Below are positions 1-6,945 of a DNA stretch of 64,000 bases, one piece after another. The position numbers were made by a program, and so were the translations under genes. The stretch's first letter is position 1. Every line of letters starts with the position of its first letter. This DNA comes from CAZDKK01 sp964603725 (GTDB lineage Bacteria; Eisenbacteria; RBG-16-71-46; CAIMUX01; WJJG01), in contig CAZRWW010000017.1 of assembly GCA_964603725.1 (NCBI GenBank), positions 1 to 64,000 on the forward strand, given 5' to 3'. The notes under the pieces are model-generated. The model did no database searches. It had not been told where the DNA came from and saw only the letters and a list, made by a program, of their open reading frames with translations.

Positions 1-1
1 G

Positions 2-466
2 GGCAGCCGCAAGGACCTGCGCGCCATCGCGGTCGAGCCGAGCGCCTGCCCCACCCTCACCAAGGGGCCGCGCGAGTACGACTTCGGCGACATCGCCGGC
101 AGCACGCCGCTCCTGCTCATGCACACCCTGGGCCACAAGTTCATTCCGCCGCCCGTGCACGCGGGCGGACTGCGCTATCACGGATCGGCGCCGCTCGTGA
201 GCCATCTGCTGGCCGCCAAGGTGATCGAGGCCGAGGCCTACCATCAGGGCGAGGTCTTCGAGAGCGCCATCAAGTTTGCCCAGTGCGAGGGGACCGTTCC
301 CGCGCCCGAGTCGGCGCACGCTGTGCACAGCGTCATCCAGCACGCCCTGCGCGCGCGCGCGGCCGGGGCCAAGACGGTGATCCTGTTCGGGCTGTCCGGA
401 CACGGGCACTTCGACCTGGCGGCGTACGAGTCCTTCCTCAACGGGACGATGGACCTGAAGGCGTAG
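2..466 (+). CDS. trpB: TrpB2-type tryptophan synthase beta chain (C-terminal part, truncated by window start)
   Basis: The open frame enters from the left edge and ends with TAG at 464-466, giving about 154 residues. It matches the C-terminal third of TrpB2, the PLP-dependent beta-chain variant that condenses indole with serine to make tryptophan. Visible conserved stretches are VEPSACPTLTKG, YDFGDIAGSTPLLLMHTLGH, FIPPPVHAGGLRYHG and the late ILFGLSGHGHFDL segment. The HAGGLRYHG stretch separates TrpB2 from the TrpA-partnered TrpB1. The catalytic lysine lies upstream of the window. No trp gene follows, which fits the usual orphan setting of trpB2. TrpB2 can also act as a salvage enzyme or serine deaminase, and the sequence cannot decide between these. 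Confidence 0.88.
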   Translation, partial: GSRKDLRAIAVEPSACPTLTKGPREYDFGDIAGSTPLLLMHTLGHKFIPPPVHAGGLRYHGSAPLVSHLLAAKVIEAEAYHQGEVFESAIKFAQCEGTVPAPESAHAVHSVIQHALRARAAGAKTVILFGLSGHGHFDLAAYESFLNGTMDLKA

Positions 467-482
467 GATCCGAAGGGTCGTG

Positions 483-612
483 GTCGGGCCCGGGCTCGGC
501 GTCGGGCTCGGGGTCGGGGTCGGGCCCGGGGTCGGGATCGAGCTCGGGCTCAGGGTCGGGATCGAGCTCGGGCTCGGGGTCGGGCATGGGCACGGGCACA
601 GGCTCGGGCTGA
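483..612. repeat. GC-rich simple repeat, GGGTCG/GGGCTC hexamer type
   Basis: Directly after trpB2 comes about 130 nt of degenerate GGGCTC and GGGTCG hexamers. A longer unit, GGGTCGGGATCGAGCTCGGG, occurs twice (around 532 and 558). Both strands stay open (Gly-Ser on one, Pro-Asp-Glu on the other) only because the repeat length is a multiple of three. I regard it as non-coding low-complexity DNA. Confidence 0.75.
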
Positions 613-627
613 GGAGCCGGCGGGGGA

Positions 628-924
628 TCAGTCAAGGTAGCCGAGCGCCCGCAGCTTCTCGCGGACCTCCTCGAGGTCCTCGGGCCTCAGCTCCTCCTTG
701 ACCGGGAGGCCCGCGAGGGGGTGCCGGATCCTGCCCCAGGCCACCGACTCCCAGATCCGCTCATGGAAGTAGTAGAGGATCAGCCTGATACCGTGGAAGA
801 GAGCCGTGATCAGGGTCATCTGCGCCCAGTCGCGGGTGATCGCGTAGGAGATCGCGCCCAGCAGCACGACGCCGAAGATCCGCCAGGTGATCGACTTGAC
901 CCAGGAGCGCTTCTTCGTGTCCAT
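628..924 (-). CDS. DUF2061 family small membrane protein
   Basis: This 98-residue protein has the DUF2061 pattern: a Lys/Ser-rich N-terminus (KKRSWVKSITWRIFG), two hydrophobic spans at about residues 13-30 and 36-52, and the hallmark YYFHERIWESVAWG at about 51-64. Members are inner-membrane proteins of unknown biochemical role, found beside many different genes. The C-terminal 30 residues are charged and probably cytoplasmic. The ATG at 924 follows a weak GGGA. The next gene upstream on this strand ends 95 nt away, so it may be transcribed alone. Family assignment is good; no function can be given. Confidence 0.8.
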   Translation of the reverse strand: MDTKKRSWVKSITWRIFGVVLLGAISYAITRDWAQMTLITALFHGIRLILYYFHERIWESVAWGRIRHPLAGLPVKEELRPEDLEEVREKLRALGYLD

Positions 925-1018
925 GAATGTCCCTATCGGCCGCGGCCAGGTCGTCCCCTATCCCCCATTGGCGCTGGATGGCGATCCCCCCGCCCGGGTC
1001 CCACAGCATGGAATCCGG

Positions 1019-1615
1019 CTACCGCGCCGCGGCCTCGGCCAGCGCCTTCTCCAGCAGATCCGTCAGGCCCAGCGATGCGGCCCATCGGCTGAGGTAGGCG
1101 AGGTCCAGGCCACCGTGCTGCACGGCCAGGACTGTCAGGACATCTCGCCACTGGCGCTCCGATACGCACCCGCCCCGCAGATACCAACGCAGTTTCAGCA
1201 GGAGGATATCTTCCGGGGAGACGAATTCGAATTCAGCGCTCCCTGGCTCCCCCACGCTGAGCCGGATTCGGCGCTTCATCATCTCCTCGGCGAAGGCCGT
1301 GTCCTCCAGCACGAAGATGTCGATCTTGAAAGCCGACTCGAAGTGGATCAGGTTGAAGCTGCCGCGTGTCCGCAGGGCTTCTTCCATCGCAGCGCCGCTG
1401 ATGTAGAACTCCCCCGCGACCTGCTGAAGGAACTCCCGGGCGCGAGGAGCCAATGCCGCGACCGCGATGTCGGCATCTTGCGTGAAGCGGGCGGCGCCAT
1501 AGGCTGAGCTGGCCAGCGATCCCCCAATGGCATAGGGAATGCCAAGATCGTTGAGGATCTGAGCAAGTCGCTTCAGAACCGCGATGTCCTGAAAGCTATG
1601 CCGGGCGCTTCCCAT
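1019..1615 (-). CDS. Nucleotidyltransferase-fold protein, candidate toxin or modifier
   Basis: This 198-residue protein carries the minimal nucleotidyltransferase signature: GGS at 31-33 followed by D47-A-D49, and a later acidic strand (FKIDIFVLED). This matches the DUF6036/AbiEii-like group, whose members transfer nucleotides to RNA or protein. The gene overlaps the small upstream gene by 20 bp, so the two are probably co-translated. The ATG at 1615 was chosen because it aligns the start with the predicted first helix; an in-frame start at 1663 would add a non-conserved 16-residue tail. The pair layout resembles two-component toxin-antitoxin loci, but the target and polarity of the system are unknown. 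Confidence 0.7.
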   Translation of the reverse strand: MGSARHSFQDIAVLKRLAQILNDLGIPYAIGGSLASSAYGAARFTQDADIAVAALAPRAREFLQQVAGEFYISGAAMEEALRTRGSFNLIHFESAFKIDIFVLEDTAFAEEMMKRRIRLSVGEPGSAEFEFVSPEDILLLKLRWYLRGGCVSERQWRDVLTVLAVQHGGLDLAYLSRWAASLGLTDLLEKALAEAAAR

Positions 1616-1838
1616 AGACTTCCTCGTACAACTCGGATCCCAGGTGCTGTCGCGCCCACACATGCCACAGCTGTTCCTCGGTCAGGTGAGGCCGGGTGAG
1701 TCGCAGGCCCGCCATGGCGAGCAGGCGACCGGTTCTGATCGCGTCGAAGACCTGCTGGATTCGGGTGGCGGGCGACTGCTTGCGCAGCAACTGCAACAGG
1801 ACCTCACGGGCCTCGGGACTGGTATCGCTCATCAGCAT
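1596..1838 (-). CDS. Small partner protein of the nucleotidyltransferase
   Basis: About 80 residues, predicted all-helical, with no domain I can name. Recognisable parts are PEAREVLLQLLRKQ at the N-terminus, a central amphipathic helix (RIQQVFDAIRTGRLL) and a Trp-rich C-terminus (EEQLWHVWARQHLG). ATGs occur at 1847, 1838 and 1832. The one at 1838 has AGGAT seven bases upstream and is preferred. It is co-oriented with, and overlaps by 20 bp, the nucleotidyltransferase gene. Size and position fit an antitoxin or adaptor, but that is inference from context only. Confidence 0.55.
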   Translation of the reverse strand: MLMSDTSPEAREVLLQLLRKQSPATRIQQVFDAIRTGRLLAMAGLRLTRPHLTEEQLWHVWARQHLGSELYEEVYGKRPA

Positions 1839-1993
1839 GCTGGGCATCCTATGGACGGGGGGCCTTTTCGGCAACGGCGATTCAACCCGGCGATTCGCGC
1901 TCAGACCACCCCGGCAGCCGCTGCGCCGCTGAGGCTGCCGGCCTGCAGCGTGCGGCAATCTCCTGCGCGCACTCGCGCATGTGGCGCGCGACT

Positions 1994-3592
1994 CTATCGC
2001 ACGATCGTGATGCGCTGCACCTCGCGGACGCCGGCCGCGGACAGACGGCAGTAGTAGCTGCCGGCCGCCGCGGGCCTCCCCGACGGGTCGCACCCGTCCC
2101 ACCGCAGGCGATGCTCCCCGGCGGCCAGAGGGCCGCGCTCCATCAGGATGCGGAGCAACCGCCCGCCCGCGTCGAAGACGGCGACCGAGCCCTCCGTCGC
2201 CGCGGGTAGGGCGAAGCGGAGCAGGACCCCACCGGCCCCCGCGGGCCCCCCGGAGGCGACGAAGGGATTGGGCGCGGCCGGGAAGAGGGCGGGGCGGATG
2301 ACACGCGCCACGGCGCCGGGCACCGCCGCCGTGGGCGGCACCACGATGCGCACGTCGTCGATGTACCAGCCTTCGCGACCGATCGAGACGTTGCTGCCGA
2401 AGGCCCAGCGCAGCATGGCCGGCCCCTCACAGGCGCTCAGATCGACGCCCTCCTCGGTCCAGCCGTGCTCGCCGGACCACACGGGCGTCTCGCCCGGGAA
2501 GGGGCCCATGCCCGAGGAGGCGCGGATGCGGTAGGGATAGCCGCCCTCGGGTTCGAGCGCCGCCCAGGTGGCGCCGCCGTCCGCGGAAATCTCGAGCAGG
2601 CCGCCGTCGAAGCAGTAGCCGGCGTAGATCTGGCTCACCTCGGCGCGCATCCAATGCCAGAACTCCAGGCGGGCGCCCGCCGGCAAGTCGATCGTGGACG
2701 TCTGCAGCAGGGCGTAGTTGTAGGCGCCGTAGACTGTGTTCGCCGGCCCCCCGCACTTCCAGCTCGTCTGCCCCCCGTACGTGTGGTTGCGGTAGGTCTC
2801 AAGGTGCCACTCGTCGATCCAGTTCCCGGGGCCGTGACCGTGGGTCCAAGACGCCCCCCCGGCCTCGAGGTCGTCAGCGAAGATCCGGCCGACGCTGAAC
2901 AAGAAGGGTACGGCCGCGACGTAGAGCCCCGGCCCATGGAACACCAGCCGCAAGCTGAGTGTCTCGACCGGCGGGCAGGCCGGATCCACGGTGACCGCGA
3001 AGCCGCTCGCGACGAGCTGCTGCCCCACAGCCACGACGCCCAGCTCGTGCAGGCCCGGCGCGACGATCATGTGGGGCGTTCCGCTCTGCAGCTCCGCGGT
3101 GACGTCGGGCGAAGGGCAGCCGCCCACGTTTCCGATCAGCAGGGTGAGCTCCACGGTCTCGCCGGGCTCAGCCAGGCCGTTGCCGTTGCCGCCGGTCGAG
3201 TCGTCGAGGACCAGGATGTCGCTCGTGAGTGTTGGCGCTCGGGCGGTCAGCTCCTGGCTCAACGTGTACGGCGCTGCGTTGACCGCCAATTCCCACGCGA
3301 GCAGCTGCCCGTCGGGCACATCGTGCGTGACATGGAAGACGAATGGGGCGCCGCCCGCGCTTGTGGCGCCGCTGGGGATGTCCCCATAGTCCCCCTCGCC
3401 CTCGACCACGCCCAGGTAGGGCGAAACCGGGGTCAGAACCGCCGTGATGCCGTGACCGTCCAGGTGACCCATGTTGCGCAGGACAACCGAGAGCTCGATC
3501 GTCTCGTCGTACTCGACAACGCCGTCGCCGTCGCCGTGCGAGGCGCCCAGCAGATCGTCGTCGATCGCGAAGCTGTCGATCATCAAGAACAC
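1994..3592 (-). CDS. Secreted protein, C-terminal part after an in-frame TGA; FlgD-like Ig domain
   Basis: This segment continues, in the same frame and without any further stop, the product that ends at TGA 3656-3658. It holds two CARDB-like beta domains (around DGVVEYDETIELSVVLRNMG and NGLAEPGETVELTLL), an immune-inhibitor-A/MAM-like region rich in Trp and Gly, and a C-terminal FlgD-like Ig domain (AAPNPF, then VAVFDAGGRLLRIL, LRWDG and GRPAAAGSYYCRL). That last domain is the usual end of exported proteins in FCB-related bacteria and probably serves sorting or anchoring. There is no good ribosome-binding site for the GTG at 3592, so it is unlikely to be an independent gene. It is either read through as one 739-residue protein or is a pseudogene remnant. 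Confidence 0.65.
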   Translation of the reverse strand: MFLMIDSFAIDDDLLGASHGDGDGVVEYDETIELSVVLRNMGHLDGHGITAVLTPVSPYLGVVEGEGDYGDIPSGATSAGGAPFVFHVTHDVPDGQLLAWELAVNAAPYTLSQELTARAPTLTSDILVLDDSTGGNGNGLAEPGETVELTLLIGNVGGCPSPDVTAELQSGTPHMIVAPGLHELGVVAVGQQLVASGFAVTVDPACPPVETLSLRLVFHGPGLYVAAVPFLFSVGRIFADDLEAGGASWTHGHGPGNWIDEWHLETYRNHTYGGQTSWKCGGPANTVYGAYNYALLQTSTIDLPAGARLEFWHWMRAEVSQIYAGYCFDGGLLEISADGGATWAALEPEGGYPYRIRASSGMGPFPGETPVWSGEHGWTEEGVDLSACEGPAMLRWAFGSNVSIGREGWYIDDVRIVVPPTAAVPGAVARVIRPALFPAAPNPFVASGGPAGAGGVLLRFALPAATEGSVAVFDAGGRLLRILMERGPLAAGEHRLRWDGCDPSGRPAAAGSYYCRLSAAGVREVQRITIVR

Positions 3593-3625
3593 GCGGCCCG
3601 CGCCGAAGTCGAGCGTGATGTCATC

Positions 3626-3658
3626 CGCGGAGACCTCCGCGTCGGCGTAGACCCCTCA
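3626..3658 (-). other. In-frame TGA followed by a SECIS-like hairpin (candidate recoding site)
   Basis: TGA at 3658-3656 interrupts an otherwise open frame. Twenty nucleotides after it, a perfect 6-bp stem CGCGGA/TCCGCG (3641-3636 with 3631-3626) closes a GGTC tetraloop (3635-3632). E. coli fdhF has the same GGUC loop with an A-U closing pair at nearly the same distance, and known bacterial SECIS elements need a G among the first two loop bases. The bulged U of fdhF is absent. In GC-rich DNA such a hairpin can arise by chance, and a nonsense or sequencing error is an equally good explanation. Confidence 0.3.
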
Positions 3659-4213
3659 GCACTCAAAGCCCTGGGCGTATAGCCCCACCCGCAGGAAGCG
3701 CACCGCCAATGGATCGACGGACGGGAGCGCCGCGAGCTCCTGGTTGATATCGAGGGTCCAGCTCGTCCACAGGTCGACCGGCAGGCTGATCAGATGCGTG
3801 GTGGAGCTGTTCTCCCACGGACACTCGCGCGTCCAGGCCCCGAGGCGCGTCTCGCCCAGGAATTGCTGCGTCTCATCGAGATAGGAAATGACGATCGCCG
3901 CCGCGGCCCAGGCCTCTCCGGTGGCGAAGACGTGAAACCGCAGACTGGCAGAAAACTCCACCTCGGAGTCGGGCACTTCCACGATCTGAAGGAGGCGGGC
4001 GTACCCGGCTCCGTCGAGCGCGGCGCGGGCCTCGTAGTCGGGGTCCGGGTCGAGGCCGGTGGCGCGCTCAATGGTGCAGTTCCCGCTGCAGGTCGCCGTC
4101 CAGGCCGGCTCCAGCGGCGACTCGAAGTCGCCGTTCACGACCAGGTTGCTCGCCGGGACCGCCGGCGCGATCAGCGGCAACAGGGCAGCCAGCCCCAGAG
4201 CCTTGCGAAGCAC
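3656..4213 (-). CDS. Secreted protein, N-terminal part up to in-frame TGA; carbohydrate-binding-like domain
   Basis: GTG at 4213 has GAGGAGG five bases upstream and begins a clear signal peptide (LRKALGLAALLPLIAPAVPA, cleavage about residue 21). The mature start SNLVVNGDFESPLEPAW is typical of CBM-like jelly-roll domains. The domain runs to FLRVGLYAQGFEC, where TGA stops it. In such folds the next strand should follow at once, and the reading frame beyond the TGA supplies it (GVYADAEVSADDITLDFG). The domain is therefore cut in mid-fold by the stop. The product would be a 185-residue exported fragment if translation terminates, or the front of a 739-residue exoprotein if it does not. Confidence 0.7.
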   Translation of the reverse strand: MLRKALGLAALLPLIAPAVPASNLVVNGDFESPLEPAWTATCSGNCTIERATGLDPDPDYEARAALDGAGYARLLQIVEVPDSEVEFSASLRFHVFATGEAWAAAAIVISYLDETQQFLGETRLGAWTRECPWENSSTTHLISLPVDLWTSWTLDINQELAALPSVDPLAVRFLRVGLYAQGFEC

Positions 4214-4497
4214 AAAAGCCTCCTCCCGAGACTCCCCCGGTTCTCGTGGCGCGGCCACGTTCAGCGCCCGGATCCGGGCCTGTTCCCGGCGGCGGCGCCC
4301 CCAACGCGGCGGTCCGACGCAGATCAGATTATAGCAGCCACCGATCCCGGCCGTGCGAGATGGAGGCTGGCCGCCCGATGCGTCATCGCGGCAGGCAGCT
4401 CTGGGGGCGCCTCGGGGCAACCGCGGGCCCTCATCGCGACACGGCGGGCAGGCGGGGCACGCGTCCAGCTCGCTGCTTCCCGAGAGGTTCCCCGCGG

Positions 4498-5439
4498 CTA
4501 CCGGTACAGGTGCTTGATCGCGCCCCAGCTCGCCTGACGGACGGGCGAGAGGGGACACGGATTCGGCTCGCAGGCCGTCCAGGCGGAGTGCCAGGCGCCC
4601 CCTTGAGCCAGGCAGTCGGCTTCGACCGTTATCTCGCAGCTCATGCCGGGAGGCTCGGCCGTCTCAAGGCAGCACACCGCCGGACAGGGATTCGGATCGC
4701 ACGTCGTGTCGGGCCCCATGAACGTGGCATCCGCCTGGACGCACACGGCCTCACTCGTCACCTCACACGCTCCGCCGGCGCAGCAAGCGCCACGGGGCGG
4801 AGGAGGCACGACGAGGATGCCGTCGCAGTTGATGCCCATCCCGAAGGCGTCCAGCAAGTGGGCCGCGACTCCGAACATGCCGGGAGGATCGAGGCAGTTG
4901 ACGAAGCCCGCGAAGCCCGTGATCGGATCGAGCGCAAAGGGAATGCGGGTCGCGGCGCCGCCGTAGCCGTAGCTGTAGCCGCCGAAGAAGTACACCGGGA
5001 TCCAATTGCCGCTCCAGGGCACGCCGGTGGCGACGAACGCCGTGCCCTCATTGGGGCCCGGCCAGCCCGCCGAAGCGAGCTCGAGGCCCTCGGAAGGGAA
5101 GCAGGGTCGAGCCTCGGCAATCCGGAAGACGACCGGGTCAAAGTCGCCCAGACCGAACTCGGTTCCGCACCAGTGCCTCTCCTCGGCCGGCCAGACCGCC
5201 AGCACGAACCACACGTCGGCTCCCCGTCCGGGTTCCTCGATAAAGTGACGGATCTCGGACCAGTCGCCGATGGCGTAGGGCGCGTAGGCCGCGCACCACG
5301 CCTCCCCCGGGGCTTCGTCGGAGTACGTCAGCTCCGGCACGTGGTGCGCCACAAAGACGCCGCCGGAGAGATCGTCGGGGTCTGTCTGGGCAGCGGCGGC
5401 GGCGCCCATGATCACGAAGATGATCAGCGACGCTCTCAT
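4498..5439 (-). CDS. Secreted Cys-rich repeat protein
   Basis: 313 residues with a short signal peptide (RASLIIFVIMGAAAAA, cleavage near residue 17). A unique domain of about 190 residues, rich in Trp and aromatics, is followed by a Pro linker and two tandem Cys-rich repeats at about 217-253 and 256-296. Each repeat contains a CC pair, later single Cys residues, and ends in CDPNPCP or CEPNPCP. Such repeats occur in surface proteins of Eisenbacteria and planctomycetes and probably form disulfide-bonded modules. The ATG at 5439 has AAGGAG nine bases upstream, and a TATACT -10-like box lies at 5514-5509. It may be co-expressed with the neighbouring exoprotein. Function is unknown. Confidence 0.75.
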   Translation of the reverse strand: MRASLIIFVIMGAAAAAQTDPDDLSGGVFVAHHVPELTYSDEAPGEAWCAAYAPYAIGDWSEIRHFIEEPGRGADVWFVLAVWPAEERHWCGTEFGLGDFDPVVFRIAEARPCFPSEGLELASAGWPGPNEGTAFVATGVPWSGNWIPVYFFGGYSYGYGGAATRIPFALDPITGFAGFVNCLDPPGMFGVAAHLLDAFGMGINCDGILVVPPPPRGACCAGGACEVTSEAVCVQADATFMGPDTTCDPNPCPAVCCLETAEPPGMSCEITVEADCLAQGGAWHSAWTACEPNPCPLSPVRQASWGAIKHLYR

Positions 5440-5583
5440 GGTCGTGCTCCTTGGTCAGCGTCAATGGCCAGCTCATTCGGCTTGAGCACGCTCGCGAGCT
5501 GCACACTCAGTATAACTGCGAAATCCGCTCCCGGGGAGTCCGTGAATCACGCACCTTGAACACCCACCGGGGAACCGCGCGTG

Positions 5584-6822
5584 TCAGACCATCCCCAGCA
5601 GCCGCTGCGCCGCCGTGGTCGCGGGCAGGCGGCCCGCGGTGACCTCGCGCTCGAGCTCGGGCAACAGACGCGCCACTTCGGGCCGCGCGCGGAAGAGGTC
5701 CCACAGCCGCTCGCGCAAGAGAGCATGCAGCCACTCGCGCTCCTGCCCGCTGCGCCGGCGCGTCCAGGCGCCGGAGGCCGTCGTGCGTGCGCGGAAGGCC
5801 TCGATCACGCCCCAGACGTCCGCCACGCCCTCGCCCGTCGCGGCGGAAGCGGCGAAGGCGCGCGTCTCCCAGCCCTCGGTCGCCGGGCGCAGATAGCGGA
5901 GCGCGCGCTCGTACTCGCCGCGCGCGACCTCGGCGGCCGTGCGGTTGGCGCCGTCGGCCTTGTTGACGACGATCGCGTCGGCCAGCTCGATCACGCCCTT
6001 CTTGATCCCCTGCAGCTCGTCGCCCGCCCCGGCAATAAGGAGCAAGAGGAAGAAGTCGACCATCGAGCGCACCAGGATCTCGCTCTGGCCCACCCCGACC
6101 GTCTCGACCAGAACGACGTCGTAGCCGGCGGCTTCGAAGAGCAGGATCGTCTCGCGCGTCTTGCGGGCGACGCCGCCCAGCGCGCCGCCGGTGGGCGAAG
6201 GCCGGATGAAGGCGAGCGGATCGTTGGCGAGCCGCTCCATGCGCGTCTTGTCGCCCAGGATGCTGCCGCCGCTCAGGCTGCTCGAGGGGTCCACCGCTGT
6301 CACCGCCACCTTCAGCCCGCGGCCGGTGAGATGGCTGCCGAGGGCCTCGATGAAGGTGCTCTTGCCCGCGCCGGGAACTCCGGTCACTCCCACACGGATC
6401 GATCCACCGGTATGGGGCATCAGGGCCTGCAGGACTTCCTGGGCCTTCGCGAAGTGGGCCGGCGCGTTGGACTCGACCAGCGTGATGGCCCGGGCCAGGA
6501 GCGTGCGGTCGCCGGCGCGGACGCCCGCGACGATGCGGTCGGTCGGGGCCTCGGCCCGGTGGGCCCCAGCGGGATGGGAGGCCTTCCCCCGGCGACCGAC
6601 ATGGCTCGCCAGGCGGGCCCGATCCGCGCGCGCGGCCTGGCGGGCCCGTGCGGTCTGACGCGACCGGGCGGCTGGACGCACGCGGTTCGGGCCCTCGACG
6701 CTCGGGAGCCCATCGTGCCCCCCCGCCACGCCCTTGCGGACGCGCAGGGTCTTGGGCGGCTGCTTCGGCCCTCTCGGGCTCGCACGGCGAGGGCTCTTGC
6801 GTCCGGGATCCTTGGGTGGCAC
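5584..6822 (-). CDS. meaB: MeaB/ArgK-family G3E GTPase, methylmalonyl-CoA mutase chaperone
   Basis: This 412-residue GTPase loads and protects the B12 cofactor of methylmalonyl-CoA mutase. Motifs are Walker A GVPGAGKST, VDPSSSLSGGSILGDKTRM, Walker B-like VETVGVGQSE and the base-specificity motif NKADG. The GTG at 6822 follows GAGGAGG by about eight bases. The first 85 residues are an Arg/Lys/Ala-rich low-complexity extension absent from typical MeaB (about 330 residues), so true translation could begin further in. It lies 123 nt downstream of mutB on the same strand, ideal for a mutase partner. A second MeaB occurs at 16463-17482; this copy is the more likely partner of the MutAB enzyme. Confidence 0.92.
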   Translation of the reverse strand: MPPKDPGRKSPRRASPRGPKQPPKTLRVRKGVAGGHDGLPSVEGPNRVRPAARSRQTARARQAARADRARLASHVGRRGKASHPAGAHRAEAPTDRIVAGVRAGDRTLLARAITLVESNAPAHFAKAQEVLQALMPHTGGSIRVGVTGVPGAGKSTFIEALGSHLTGRGLKVAVTAVDPSSSLSGGSILGDKTRMERLANDPLAFIRPSPTGGALGGVARKTRETILLFEAAGYDVVLVETVGVGQSEILVRSMVDFFLLLLIAGAGDELQGIKKGVIELADAIVVNKADGANRTAAEVARGEYERALRYLRPATEGWETRAFAASAATGEGVADVWGVIEAFRARTTASGAWTRRRSGQEREWLHALLRERLWDLFRARPEVARLLPELEREVTAGRLPATTAAQRLLGMV

Positions 6823-6928
6823 CTCTGGCCCTCCTCGCCCTGCCCCTGGAGTGCGGGAGTTCGGCCCGATCGTTGCGGCCCCGTCACGGGCCGAACCCGC
6901 AACTCTCTAGATTGCAGTCAGTTGCAAC

Positions 6929-6944
6929 TGTGCCCCGGGGCACA
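6929..6944. repeat. 16-nt perfect palindrome between mutB and meaB, core TGCCCCGGGGCA
   Basis: A perfect palindrome TGTGCCCCGGGGCACA sits just after the mutB stop codon. Its central 12 nt are identical to the centre of the 28-nt palindrome at 12191-12218, upstream of mce, so the pair brackets the mce-mutA-mutB genes. No U-tract follows, so it is a poor intrinsic terminator. An operator or RNA-processing hairpin is possible. Confidence 0.55.
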
Positions 6945-6945
6945 A

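Noticed and set aside
438..635. Minus-strand frame of Pro-Asp-Glu repeats after trpB2
   Set aside because: Product of the hexanucleotide repeat; frames on both strands stay open only because the unit is a multiple of three, and there is no ribosome-binding site.
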